Made by a program: the position numbers and the translations under genes. 5,181 nt of DNA from an uncultured Eubacteriales bacterium (GTDB lineage: Bacteria > Bacillota > Clostridia > Christensenellales > Borkfalkiaceae), in assembly GCA_905211955.1 (NCBI GenBank), contig CAJMCT010000085.1:1-5181 (forward strand), read 5' to 3'. The first letter of the stretch is position 1. Each line of letters starts with the position of its first letter. The notes beneath the pieces are model-generated. The model was not told the origin of the DNA and did not search any database. It was given only the letters and a program-made list of their open reading frames with translations. This document shows positions 1-5,144 of this stretch, in pieces.

Positions 1-19
1 TACAGTACTCTCTTTTAAT

Positions 20-107
20 TGGTGCCGATGGTCGGACTCGAACCGACACGGAGGATTAGTCCACTGGATTTTGAGTCCAGCGCGTCTGCCAGTTTCACCA
101 CATCGGC
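20..107 (-). tRNA. tRNA-Leu, anticodon CAA
   Basis: Read on the minus strand this folds as a complete class II tRNA. The acceptor stem GCCGATG (101-107) pairs perfectly with CATCGGC (24-30), the discriminator is A (23) and CCA is encoded (20-22). The anticodon stem CTGGA/TCCAG encloses loop CTCAAAA, giving anticodon CAA at 71-73, which reads UUG leucine codons. A long variable arm and a T arm GTCGG/CCGAC with loop TTCGAGT follow; the long variable arm and A73 fit tRNA-Leu. It is transcribed divergently from polA. No U-tract terminator is visible in the 19 bases left of it, so the transcript may continue beyond the window. Confidence 0.96.
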
Positions 108-151
108 AAAATGTGTTTAAAACCTTGCAAAATAATAGTATTTTTGCTAAA

Positions 152-181
152 ATTATATTTAGATAAATTTGTTTATCTAAA
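152..181 (-). promoter_or_regulatory. Candidate promoter of tRNA-Leu
   Basis: On the minus strand a perfect TATAAT (152-157) lies 18 bases downstream of TTTAGA (176-181, 4 of 6 matches to TTGACA). Transcription would start near 145 and reach the tRNA after a leader of roughly 40 bases, plausible for a 5' leader removed by RNase P. This is consensus matching by eye in very AT-rich DNA, so chance matches are likely. Confidence 0.4.
158..181. repeat. Perfect 10-bp inverted repeat in divergent promoter region
   Basis: TTTAGATAAA (158-167) and TTTATCTAAA (172-181) are exact reverse complements separated by TTTG. The repeat overlaps the candidate -35 of polA (169-174) and fills the spacer and -35 of the candidate tRNA-Leu promoter. 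It could be an operator that controls both directions, or only a fortuitous AT-rich palindrome. No U tract follows it on either strand, so a terminator is unlikely. The symmetry is seen directly; the role is inferred. Confidence 0.6.
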
Positions 182-197
182 CTTGCTTTAAGATAAT
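169..197 (+). promoter_or_regulatory. Candidate promoter of polA-coaE
   Basis: TTGTTT (169-174) and GATAAT (192-197, 5 of 6 matches to TATAAT) are separated by the optimal 17 bases. Transcription would start near 204, leaving a leader of about 36 bases before the polA ATG. The -35 lies inside the 158-181 inverted repeat. The -35 match is weak (TTG only), so this is a plausible rather than a firm call. Confidence 0.4.
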
Positions 198-222
198 ATC
201 ATATTTTTTATTATAAAGCAAG
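182..222. repeat. Inverted repeat upstream of the polA start
   Basis: CTTGCTTTA (182-190) is exactly complementary to TAAAGCAAG (214-222). After one mismatch a further five pairs (192-196 with 208-212, one of them G-T) extend the stem inward. The right arm ends six bases before the polA ribosome-binding site. If polA starts near 204 only the right arm is transcribed, so the symmetry would act at DNA level; with a promoter further upstream it would form a leader hairpin. Function unknown. Confidence 0.5.
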
Positions 223-239
223 CGCTTAAAGGAATTTTT

Positions 240-2786
240 ATGGAAAAATTAGTTCTTATCGATGGAAACAGTTTAATAAACCGTGCCTTTTATGCAATGC
301 CTGTTTTAACCACTAAAGAGGGCGTACCCACCAATGCGGTTTACGGGTTTATGAACATGTTTTTCAAAATGCTTGGCGAGATTAAGCCTACCTACGTAGC
401 GGTTGCTTTTGACTTAAAAGCGCCCACTTTCCGCCATAAAGCGTATGACGGATACAAGGCGCAAAGAAAGCCTATGCCGGAAGAACTTCGTCCGCAAATT
501 CCGCTCTTAAAAGAACTATTAAACAAAATGGGCGTATGTACCATTGAAAAGGAAGGCTTTGAAGCCGACGATATTATCGGTACGGTTGCAAAGCACACGT
601 CTATTCCCACCTATATTTATACGGGGGATAGAGATTCTTTTCAACTTGTAGACGAAGAAACCACCGTGCACTTTACCAAGCGCGGTATTACCGACGTTGA
701 CGTTTTAGATATTAAAAACTTTAAGGAAAAGACAGGAATAAACCCCTTGCAAGTAATAGACCTTAAAGCGCTTATGGGCGATTCTTCAGATAATATCCCA
801 GGCGTTCCCGGTGTTGGTGAAAAGACGGCGCTAACGCTTGTCCAAACCTACGGCTCGGTGGAAAAGGTTTACGAAAATATAGACGAAATCAAGGGCAAGT
901 TAAAAGAAAAATTAGAGCAAGGCAAAGACCTTTGCATTTTGTCTAAAATGCTTGCAACGATAGACGTTGACGCGCCCGTTTTAACGGACGTTTCAAAGAT
1001 GGTCGTGCCATACGTTTACTCGGATCAAGTGAAAAAAGAGTTTATAAGGTTAGAGTTTAAGTCGTTAATTAAACGTGAAGAACTCTTTGAAAAAGCCGAA
1101 GAACAAACCACCACGTATGTAGTTGAAACGGTTAAGATAGAAAGTGAAAAACAGATAGAAAATCTATCCTTAAAGGGCATGATCTCTATCGTTATAGAGC
1201 CCGAGCGCATTTCGGTTTCGGACGGCAAAATCGAATACCAAATTAGCACGGTGTTTAACCTTTTAGAAGGTATATCAGAAAAGCAAGCGCTTTTATCTTT
1301 AAAGCCCATATTTAACGGTGAAAACGAACTTATTTTATTTGATGGGAAAGAGATCAAAAAGAGAGTGTTAAAGTGTGCAGGGTACGAGATAGAAGCAAAA
1401 TACCAAGACGTATCTTTAATTAAATACCTTGCCGACTACACGTCGGGTGGGCTTAGCCTTTTAGACGTTTTGGAAGAATACGGTTTAGACAAGTCTACCC
1501 CCGCTACCGCGCTAATAAATCTTTATAGAGAGTTATATCAAAAACTAAAAGACGAAGAAATGGAAAGTTTATATCATGACGTTGAACTTCCGTTATCTAA
1601 GGTCTTATACGAGATGGAAAAATCAGGGTTTAAGGTAGACTCGGATAAACTTTCTGAAACGGGAGAAAGATACCGCCGAATCTTAGACGGTTTAGAAAAG
1701 GAAATAAGGGAAGAAACGGGCGAAGAAAACCTTAACGTAAATTCGCCAAAGCAACTTGGCGAAGTGCTTTTTGTCAAGATGAAAATCGGCAAAGGTAAAA
1801 AGACCAAGAGCGGATATTCGACTTCTGCCGACGTTTTAGAAGAGTTTGCCGATACCGTTCCCGTAGTTTCTAAGATTTTAAAGTATCGCCAAATACAAAA
1901 ACTCTATTCTACTTACGTAGAAGGGTTTAAGCCACTTATCGATAGCAAAACGGGGCTTATCCATACTTCGTTTAACCAAACGGTGACGGCAACGGGAAGG
2001 CTTTCTAGCAGTGAGCCAAACCTTCAAAATATCCCCGTTCGTGACGAAGAAGGAAAAGAGCTTAGAAAGTTCTTCGTTCCGAAGTCAAGCGATAGAGTAC
2101 TAGTTGGTGCGGACTATTCTCAAATAGAATTAAGACTACTTGCCGATTTTTCGGGGTGCAAACCGCTTATCGAAGCCTTTAACCGTGGTGACGATATACA
2201 CTCGGCAACCGCAAGCAAGGTGTTTAACGTCCCGATAGACCAAGTCACTTCGCAAATGCGTAGAAATGCAAAAGCAGTGAACTTCGGTATAATTTACGGC
2301 ATAAGTGAGTTTGGGCTTGCTAAAAACTTAAAGATTGCACCCGCAAAGGCAAGAGAATATATTTCGTCTTACTTTGCTACGTATCCAGAAGTTAAAAACT
2401 ATCTAGATTCTTGCAAAGAAAAAGCAAAGGCTAGTGGGTATGCTATAACATATCTAAAACGCAGACGTTATATCAGAGAACTTTTATCTTCAAGTTTTTC
2501 CGTTCGTCAGTTTGGCGAAAGGGTTGCAATGAATATGCCCTTGCAAGGCAGTGCCGCCGACTTGATTAAGGTGGCTATGATAAACGTTTATAATAGACTT
2601 AAAAATGAAGGTTTAAAATCCGAACTTATTTTGCAAGTGCACGACGAACTTATAGTCGATGCCTTTAAGGAAGAAAAAGATTTAGTCGAAAAAATACTTC
2701 GTGAAGAAATGGAGAACGCAGTAAAACTAAGCGTAGTCCTTACCGTAGACGTGGGTACGGGCAAAACTTGGTTTGATGCAAAGTAG
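240..2786 (+). CDS. polA: DNA polymerase I (5'-3' exonuclease and polymerase)
   Basis: Cytoplasmic repair polymerase that removes Okazaki RNA primers and fills gaps. The 848 residues match short Gram-positive PolA proteins. Residues 1-290 are the 5'-3' exonuclease: LIDGN with D8, FD with D58, FEADD with E108, D110 and D111, TGDRD with D130 and D132, and a GDSSDNIPGVPGVGEK helix-hairpin-helix at 180-195. Residues 300-440 occupy the proofreading domain position but show no DxE pair and no YxxxD motif, so 3'-5' exonuclease activity is probably absent, as in many Bacillota. The polymerase part has TGRLSS (585-590), motif A GADYSQIELR (D625), O-helix motif B (R674, K678, F682, Y686) and motif C VHDE (D802), all intact. 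Phe at 682 fits the usual exclusion of dideoxynucleotides. AAAGGA at 228-233 lies six bases before the ATG and supports this start. It is first in an operon with coaE. Confidence 0.98.
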   Translation: MEKLVLIDGNSLINRAFYAMPVLTTKEGVPTNAVYGFMNMFFKMLGEIKPTYVAVAFDLKAPTFRHKAYDGYKAQRKPMPEELRPQIPLLKELLNKMGVCTIEKEGFEADDIIGTVAKHTSIPTYIYTGDRDSFQLVDEETTVHFTKRGITDVDVLDIKNFKEKTGINPLQVIDLKALMGDSSDNIPGVPGVGEKTALTLVQTYGSVEKVYENIDEIKGKLKEKLEQGKDLCILSKMLATIDVDAPVLTDVSKMVVPYVYSDQVKKEFIRLEFKSLIKREELFEKAEEQTTTYVVETVKIESEKQIENLSLKGMISIVIEPERISVSDGKIEYQISTVFNLLEGISEKQALLSLKPIFNGENELILFDGKEIKKRVLKCAGYEIEAKYQDVSLIKYLADYTSGGLSLLDVLEEYGLDKSTPATALINLYRELYQKLKDEEMESLYHDVELPLSKVLYEMEKSGFKVDSDKLSETGERYRRILDGLEKEIREETGEENLNVNSPKQLGEVLFVKMKIGKGKKTKSGYSTSADVLEEFADTVPVVSKILKYRQIQKLYSTYVEGFKPLIDSKTGLIHTSFNQTVTATGRLSSSEPNLQNIPVRDEEGKELRKFFVPKSSDRVLVGADYSQIELRLLADFSGCKPLIEAFNRGDDIHSATASKVFNVPIDQVTSQMRRNAKAVNFGIIYGISEFGLAKNLKIAPAKAREYISSYFATYPEVKNYLDSCKEKAKASGYAITYLKRRRYIRELLSSSFSVRQFGERVAMNMPLQGSAADLIKVAMINVYNRLKNEGLKSELILQVHDELIVDAFKEEKDLVEKILREEMENAVKLSVVLTVDVGTGKTWFDAK

Positions 2787-2787
2787 T

Positions 2788-3384
2788 ATGAGTAAAAAGA
2801 TTGTTGCAATAACGGGCGGTATCGGTAGTGGTAAATCTACGTTGCTTAAATTCTTGTCTACGTCGGGGTTTACTACCGTGTCGTGTGATAAGGTTTATTC
2901 GGATATTATCAAAACCCGCTCTTATAAGAAAAAACTTAAAAACCTTTTTCCCGACTGCATCAAAGGTAAACTTTTACTAAAAGTGGACAAAAAAGCGCTT
3001 TCTGAAAAGGTGTTTAATAACAAGGAAAGTTTAGGTAAACTTAACGCGCTCGTTCATCCGCTTATTATGGAACGCGCCTTAAAGATTGCAAGTAAAGGTG
3101 ATACAGCACTTGCGTTTATAGAAGTGCCACTTCTTTTTGAAGGCGATTTCCAAAACCTTTTCCACCACGTTATAGTCGTAAAAAGAAATCTCAAAGATAG
3201 AATAGATAGCGTTATTAATCGTTCTAAATTATCAAAACAAGAAGTTTTGAATAGGGTGTCAAACCAAATCGACTATGAAACTCAGGATTTTACCGACTAC
3301 TTCGTTATAGAAAACAACGGCAGTGAGCGAGAATTTAGAGAAAAGGTTTCTCAAGTCCTAAAACAAATCCGAGAAGAAAACTAA
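2788..3384 (+). CDS. coaE: Dephospho-CoA kinase
   Basis: Phosphorylates the 3'-hydroxyl of dephospho-CoA with ATP, the final step of coenzyme A synthesis, in the cytoplasm. At 198 residues it has normal family length. The P-loop TGGIGSGKS covers residues 9-17, followed by the substrate-site aspartate D34, the HP pair at 90-91 and the VPLLFE segment at 113-118; a lid-like helix with R138 and R145 runs on to about residue 160. I chose the ATG one base after the polA stop because it places the P-loop at the usual distance from the N-terminus. In-frame TTG (2773) and ATG (2776) codons inside the end of polA are alternatives. No strong ribosome site precedes any of them, so translation is probably coupled to termination on polA. 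It is the last gene of the operon. The mutM gene found between these two genes in Bacillus is absent here. Confidence 0.95.
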   Translation: MSKKIVAITGGIGSGKSTLLKFLSTSGFTTVSCDKVYSDIIKTRSYKKKLKNLFPDCIKGKLLLKVDKKALSEKVFNNKESLGKLNALVHPLIMERALKIASKGDTALAFIEVPLLFEGDFQNLFHHVIVVKRNLKDRIDSVINRSKLSKQEVLNRVSNQIDYETQDFTDYFVIENNGSEREFREKVSQVLKQIREEN

Positions 3385-3387
3385 CGT

Positions 3388-3414
3388 AAAAGCGTAGCAC
3401 TGCTACGCTTTTTT
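3388..3414 (+). terminator. Terminator of polA-coaE operon
   Basis: A ten-pair stem, AAAAGCGTAG (3388-3397) with CTACGCTTTT (3403-3412), encloses loop CACTG and runs into a six-T tract (3409-3414). It begins four bases after the coaE stop, the expected place for an intrinsic terminator. Confidence 0.9.
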
Positions 3415-3431
3415 AAATAATTACATAACAA

Positions 3432-3468
3432 AAAAAATACTGTAATGCAGTGCATTACAGTATTTTTT
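3432..3468. terminator. Second hairpin terminator, symmetrical for both strands
   Basis: A perfect 16-pair stem, left arm 3432-3447 and right arm 3453-3468, encloses loop CAGTG. The core is ATACTGTAATG and its complement, flanked by A and T tracts on either side, so it could stop transcription in both directions. On the minus strand it directly follows the relic tRNA 3' end at 3468-3488, just as the terminator at 3627-3665 follows the real tRNA. It may therefore be the original terminator of a tRNA gene, serving today as a backup for coaE. Confidence 0.82.
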
Positions 3469-3488
3469 GGTCCGCCTTCGGAGACGCG
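3468..3488 (-). pseudogene. Relic copy of the 3' end of tRNA-Lys(CTT)
   Basis: These 21 bases match 3665-3685, the CCA, discriminator, 3' acceptor strand, 3' T-stem strand and part of the T loop of tRNA-Lys(CTT), at 19 of 21 positions; four more flanking T residues also agree. Mismatches are at 3482 and 3486. No other tRNA part follows to the right, so it is not a gene. A direct repeat of a tRNA 3' end is the usual footprint of tyrosine-recombinase integration (attL/attR), although a truncated gene duplication is also possible. The similarity is seen directly; the origin is inferred. Confidence 0.7.
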
Positions 3489-3626
3489 TCAAAGCACGAC
3501 TTTTTATTCGCCTTGTCTTGCGACAAGTCGTTATTTACAGTCGGCTTTTCCTTTTCCCAAAAAATCTTTGTTCCAAATCTTTTTTGGGAGCCCCTTTTGG
3601 ATATGGTTCTCGTCCCTATAAAGAAT
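3489..3626. other. Hairpin-rich non-coding spacer between the two tRNA 3' ends
   Basis: No credible gene is present; the open frames here run into the tRNA genes and encode nothing recognisable. Two hairpin systems stand out. ACGACTT (3496-3502) can pair with AAGTCGT (3525-3531), and overlaps in pairing partners with CTTGTC (3512-3517)/GACAAG (3522-3527). Further on, TCCCAAAAAA (3555-3564) pairs with TTTTTTGGGA (3580-3589), with an inner TTTG/CAAA stem, giving a long hairpin. It may be a remnant of inserted DNA or an unannotated small RNA; neither is proven. Confidence 0.5.
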
Positions 3627-3665
3627 AAAAAATCACCGCCATGTAAAAACATAACGGTGATTTTT
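3627..3665 (-). terminator. Terminator of the tRNA-Lys pair
   Basis: On the minus strand an 11-pair stem (3655-3665 with 3628-3638, core TCACCG/CGGTGA) ends in six T residues (3627-3632). A short inner ATGT/ACAT stem (3641-3644, 3649-3652) caps it. It starts at the terminal A of the CCA of tRNA-Lys(CTT), so it terminates the tRNA transcript immediately after the mature 3' end. Confidence 0.88.
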
Positions 3666-3740
3666 GGTCCGCCTTCGGGGACTCGAACCCCGGACACCCT
3701 GATTAAGAGTCAGGTGCTCTACCAACTGAGCTAAAGGCGG
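3665..3740 (-). tRNA. tRNA-Lys, anticodon CTT
   Basis: A complete cloverleaf on the minus strand. Acceptor CCGCCTT (3734-3740) pairs fully with AAGGCGG (3669-3675), with discriminator A and encoded CCA (3665-3667). The D stem is GCTC/GAGC, the anticodon stem CCTGA/TCAGG with loop CTCTTAA (anticodon CTT at 3705-3707, reading AAG), and the T arm CGGGG/CCCCG with loop TTCGAGT. It abuts the tRNA-Lys(TTT) CCA with no spacer, so both come from one precursor. Its 3' end is duplicated at 3468-3488. Confidence 0.96.
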
Positions 3741-3816
3741 TGGTGACCCATCGGGGATTCGAACCCCGGACACCGTGATTAAAAGTCACGTGCTCTGCCA
3801 ACTGAGCTACACCCAC
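3741..3816 (-). tRNA. tRNA-Lys(TTT)-like gene with a non-pairing acceptor stem
   Basis: The D arm (GCTC/GAGC), anticodon arm (CGTGA/TCACG, loop CTTTTAA, anticodon TTT at 3781-3783, reading AAA/AAG) and T arm (CGGGG/CCCCG, loop TTCGAAT) are intact, and A73 plus CCA are encoded at 3741-3744. The acceptor is broken: the 5' strand reads GTGGGTG (3810-3816) while the 3' strand is ATGGGTC (3745-3751), so only pair 1-72 (G-C) can form. A normal partner would be GACCCAT. The 5' strand with a preceding G resembles the start of another tRNA, possibly tRNA-His. As written, RNase P processing and lysylation should be impaired, so it is probably a chimera, a pseudogene or an assembly join. The identity from the anticodon is firm; the functionality is doubtful. 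Confidence 0.8.
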
Positions 3817-3843
3817 CGTGTCCTGTGCGCTTCGCGCTCGACT

Positions 3844-3872
3844 ATTATTGCAAGGAACGCCACGCGATGCAA
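3844..3872 (-). promoter_or_regulatory. Candidate promoter of the tRNA-Lys pair
   Basis: On the minus strand TTGCAT (3867-3872) is followed after 17 bases by AATAAT (3844-3849, 5 of 6 matches to TATAAT). A TGC directly before it gives an extended -10. Transcription would start near 3837, about 20 bases before the first tRNA. This GC-richer stretch looks like host DNA, which suggests that the boundary with the AT-rich integrase region lies to its right. A small GCGC-TTC-GCGC hairpin sits at 3827-3837. Confidence 0.5.
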
Positions 3873-3879
3873 GCCCCAA

Positions 3880-3898
3880 TTTTCAAGAATTTTGAAAA
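3880..3898. repeat. 7-bp inverted repeat with 5-bp spacer, possible recombinase core site
   Basis: TTTTCAA (3880-3886) and TTGAAAA (3892-3898) are exact inverted copies around five bases. The geometry resembles the paired core-binding sites of tyrosine recombinases, and it sits at the point where GC content falls, between the tRNA promoter and the integrase. AT-rich palindromes of this size arise easily by chance, so this is only a candidate. Confidence 0.3.
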
Positions 3899-3914
3899 GA
3901 GTTTTTATTGATAC

Positions 3915-3950
3915 AATCATTATATAAAATCATAGATTTCTATAATGATT
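3915..3950. repeat. Hairpin overlapping the integrase stop codon
   Basis: AATCATTATA (3915-3924) and TATAATGATT (3941-3950) form a perfect 10-pair stem, and AAATC/GATTT (3927-3931, 3935-3939) extend it inside. The right arm includes the first base of the integrase stop region. No T tract follows on the minus strand, so it is a poor intrinsic terminator. It may protect the mRNA end or be a recombinase arm site; AATCAT also recurs inside it at 3928-3933. Confidence 0.45.
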
Positions 3951-5125
3951 TATACGAGCAATTTCTCTAAAACTTGACCTGCTTCTTTATTATGTGATTG
4001 TACTGGATGTACATAAAAGTTTAAGGTAGTAGTTATTTGAGCATGCCCTAATCTTGATGCTACAACAGCCACATCTACATTTTTAGATATAAGCAAAGTA
4101 GCATTTGTGTGCCTAAGACCATGGAAAGTAATTTTTGGCAAATTATTCTTTTCAATAAAAGAACGAAACCAATCTGTAACTGTATCAGGATGCATAGGAC
4201 TTCCATTCCACGTAACAAATAGCCTATTAGAGTTAATCCATAAGTTACCACATTTTTCTTTTTCGGCTTCATACCAAGTTCTGTATTTTTTAAGCATATT
4301 GATAACTATATCAGGAATTCCAACTTCTCTAATTGAACTTTGTGTTTTAGGATTTTTTACGAAAATGCCTTTTTCAGATGTATATTGGCTTGCCTTAGTA
4401 ATATGTACAAATCCATTATCAAAATCGATATCTGACCATTCTAAGCCCAATACTTCGCCTCTACGCATACCAGTAAACAATGTTAAAATTACAATAGTTT
4501 GAAATTTAATTTCTTCATGTTCTAAAGCTTCTAATAATTGCTTACATTGAATGTCATCATAATATTTAATTTGAGGTCTTTGGTGTTTAGGTGGTTTGAC
4601 TCTATCTGCTGGATTATAAGGTATTATTTGCCAATATACTGCATTTTGTAACATTGCATGTATTAAACGATGATGTTCTAATATTGTTTTAGAAGATAGT
4701 CCTTTCATTACAGTTTTTCCATTATTATTTTTACATCTTTTTAACTGATGATCTTTTGAAAGATAATCATAGAAACTCATAATGTGAGTTGGTTTTATGT
4801 TAGACAATTTAAAATGTCCAAAGTAGGGAATGATTCGAGTGTTTAACATTCCTTTATATCTTTCATAAGTTTTTGGAGCCAATTCTTTTGAACCGTAATT
4901 TTTAGACCATAAATCTGTAAATTCTTTAAATGTCATTGAAGAGTTTTGTAAAACAATACCGTTTTCAATTTCATAAACAAAATTTACAAGTTCTTTATCT
5001 GCCTCACGTCTACTATTTGCTTTGATGCTTTTTGTGTACTTAATCCTATTTCCATAACTGTCAAAGCCATGTGATACAATTAATCTCCATGAGTTTTTGC
5101 CTCTCTTTTCAAGATCCCCTGCCAT
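3950..5125 (-). CDS. int: Tyrosine recombinase integrase (phage/ICE type)
   Basis: Site-specific recombinase that integrates and, with a directionality factor, excises its element by a covalent phosphotyrosine intermediate. The 391 residues show three parts: an N-terminal arm-type DNA-binding region (about 1-60, starting MAGDLEKRGKNSWRL), a helical core-binding domain (about 64-175) and the catalytic domain (about 187-391). All active-site residues are present: R221 in TGMRRGE, K260, H335 and R338 in HGLRHT, H361 in LGHA and the nucleophile Y371 in NFYVH. It therefore appears functional. I chose the ATG at 5125 because the AAAGGAGGTGA ribosome site lies 8 bases upstream; an in-frame GTG at 5137 is part of that site itself. 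Codon use is AT-rich, unlike polA and coaE, indicating acquired DNA. No excisionase is visible before the window ends. The attachment site used is not known from the protein. Confidence 0.95.
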   Translation of the reverse strand: MAGDLEKRGKNSWRLIVSHGFDSYGNRIKYTKSIKANSRREADKELVNFVYEIENGIVLQNSSMTFKEFTDLWSKNYGSKELAPKTYERYKGMLNTRIIPYFGHFKLSNIKPTHIMSFYDYLSKDHQLKRCKNNNGKTVMKGLSSKTILEHHRLIHAMLQNAVYWQIIPYNPADRVKPPKHQRPQIKYYDDIQCKQLLEALEHEEIKFQTIVILTLFTGMRRGEVLGLEWSDIDFDNGFVHITKASQYTSEKGIFVKNPKTQSSIREVGIPDIVINMLKKYRTWYEAEKEKCGNLWINSNRLFVTWNGSPMHPDTVTDWFRSFIEKNNLPKITFHGLRHTNATLLISKNVDVAVVASRLGHAQITTTLNFYVHPVQSHNKEAGQVLEKLLV

Positions 5126-5133
5126 TACTTTTT

Positions 5134-5144
5134 TCACCTCCTTT
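5134..5144 (-). promoter_or_regulatory. Strong ribosome-binding site of the integrase
   Basis: AAAGGAGGTGA on the minus strand is a near-perfect anti-16S match, eight bases from the ATG at 5125. It decides the start, because the upstream GTG (5135-5137) lies within it. Only 37 bases remain upstream; they are AT-rich and no complete promoter can be assigned. Confidence 0.85.

Noticed and set aside
198..239. Riboswitch or attenuator in the polA leader.
   Set aside because: The predicted leader is only about 36 bases, with no U-tract terminator and no recognisable aptamer core.
1025..1357. Minus-strand open frame of 110 codons inside polA, with similar shorter ones at 392-610, 1574-1807 and 2588-2809.
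   Set aside because: They lie wholly or almost wholly opposite well-conserved polA sequence, have low-complexity Ser/Phe-rich translations and show no recognisable domain.
2773..2787. Upstream TTG/ATG starts for coaE inside the polA 3' end.
   Set aside because: They add five or four residues before the conserved N-terminus and have no better ribosome site than the ATG at 2788; they cannot be fully excluded.
3388..3468. CRISPR-like repetition from the two nearby hairpins with similar apices.
   Set aside because: The stems differ in sequence, there are only two, and both are better explained as U-tract terminators.
3450..3734. Open frame of 94 codons on the + strand and its 80-codon minus-strand counterpart (3455-3697).
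   Set aside because: Both run through terminators and the tRNA-Lys(CTT) gene. The peptide segment SGTRTPDTLIKSQ is simply the translated antisense of the tRNA, a well-known false gene, and neither has a convincing ribosome site.
4075..4502. Open frames overlapping the integrase on both strands (4107-4502 + and 4075-4272 -).
   Set aside because: The integrase frame spans them with every catalytic motif intact; the overlapping translations resemble no protein family.
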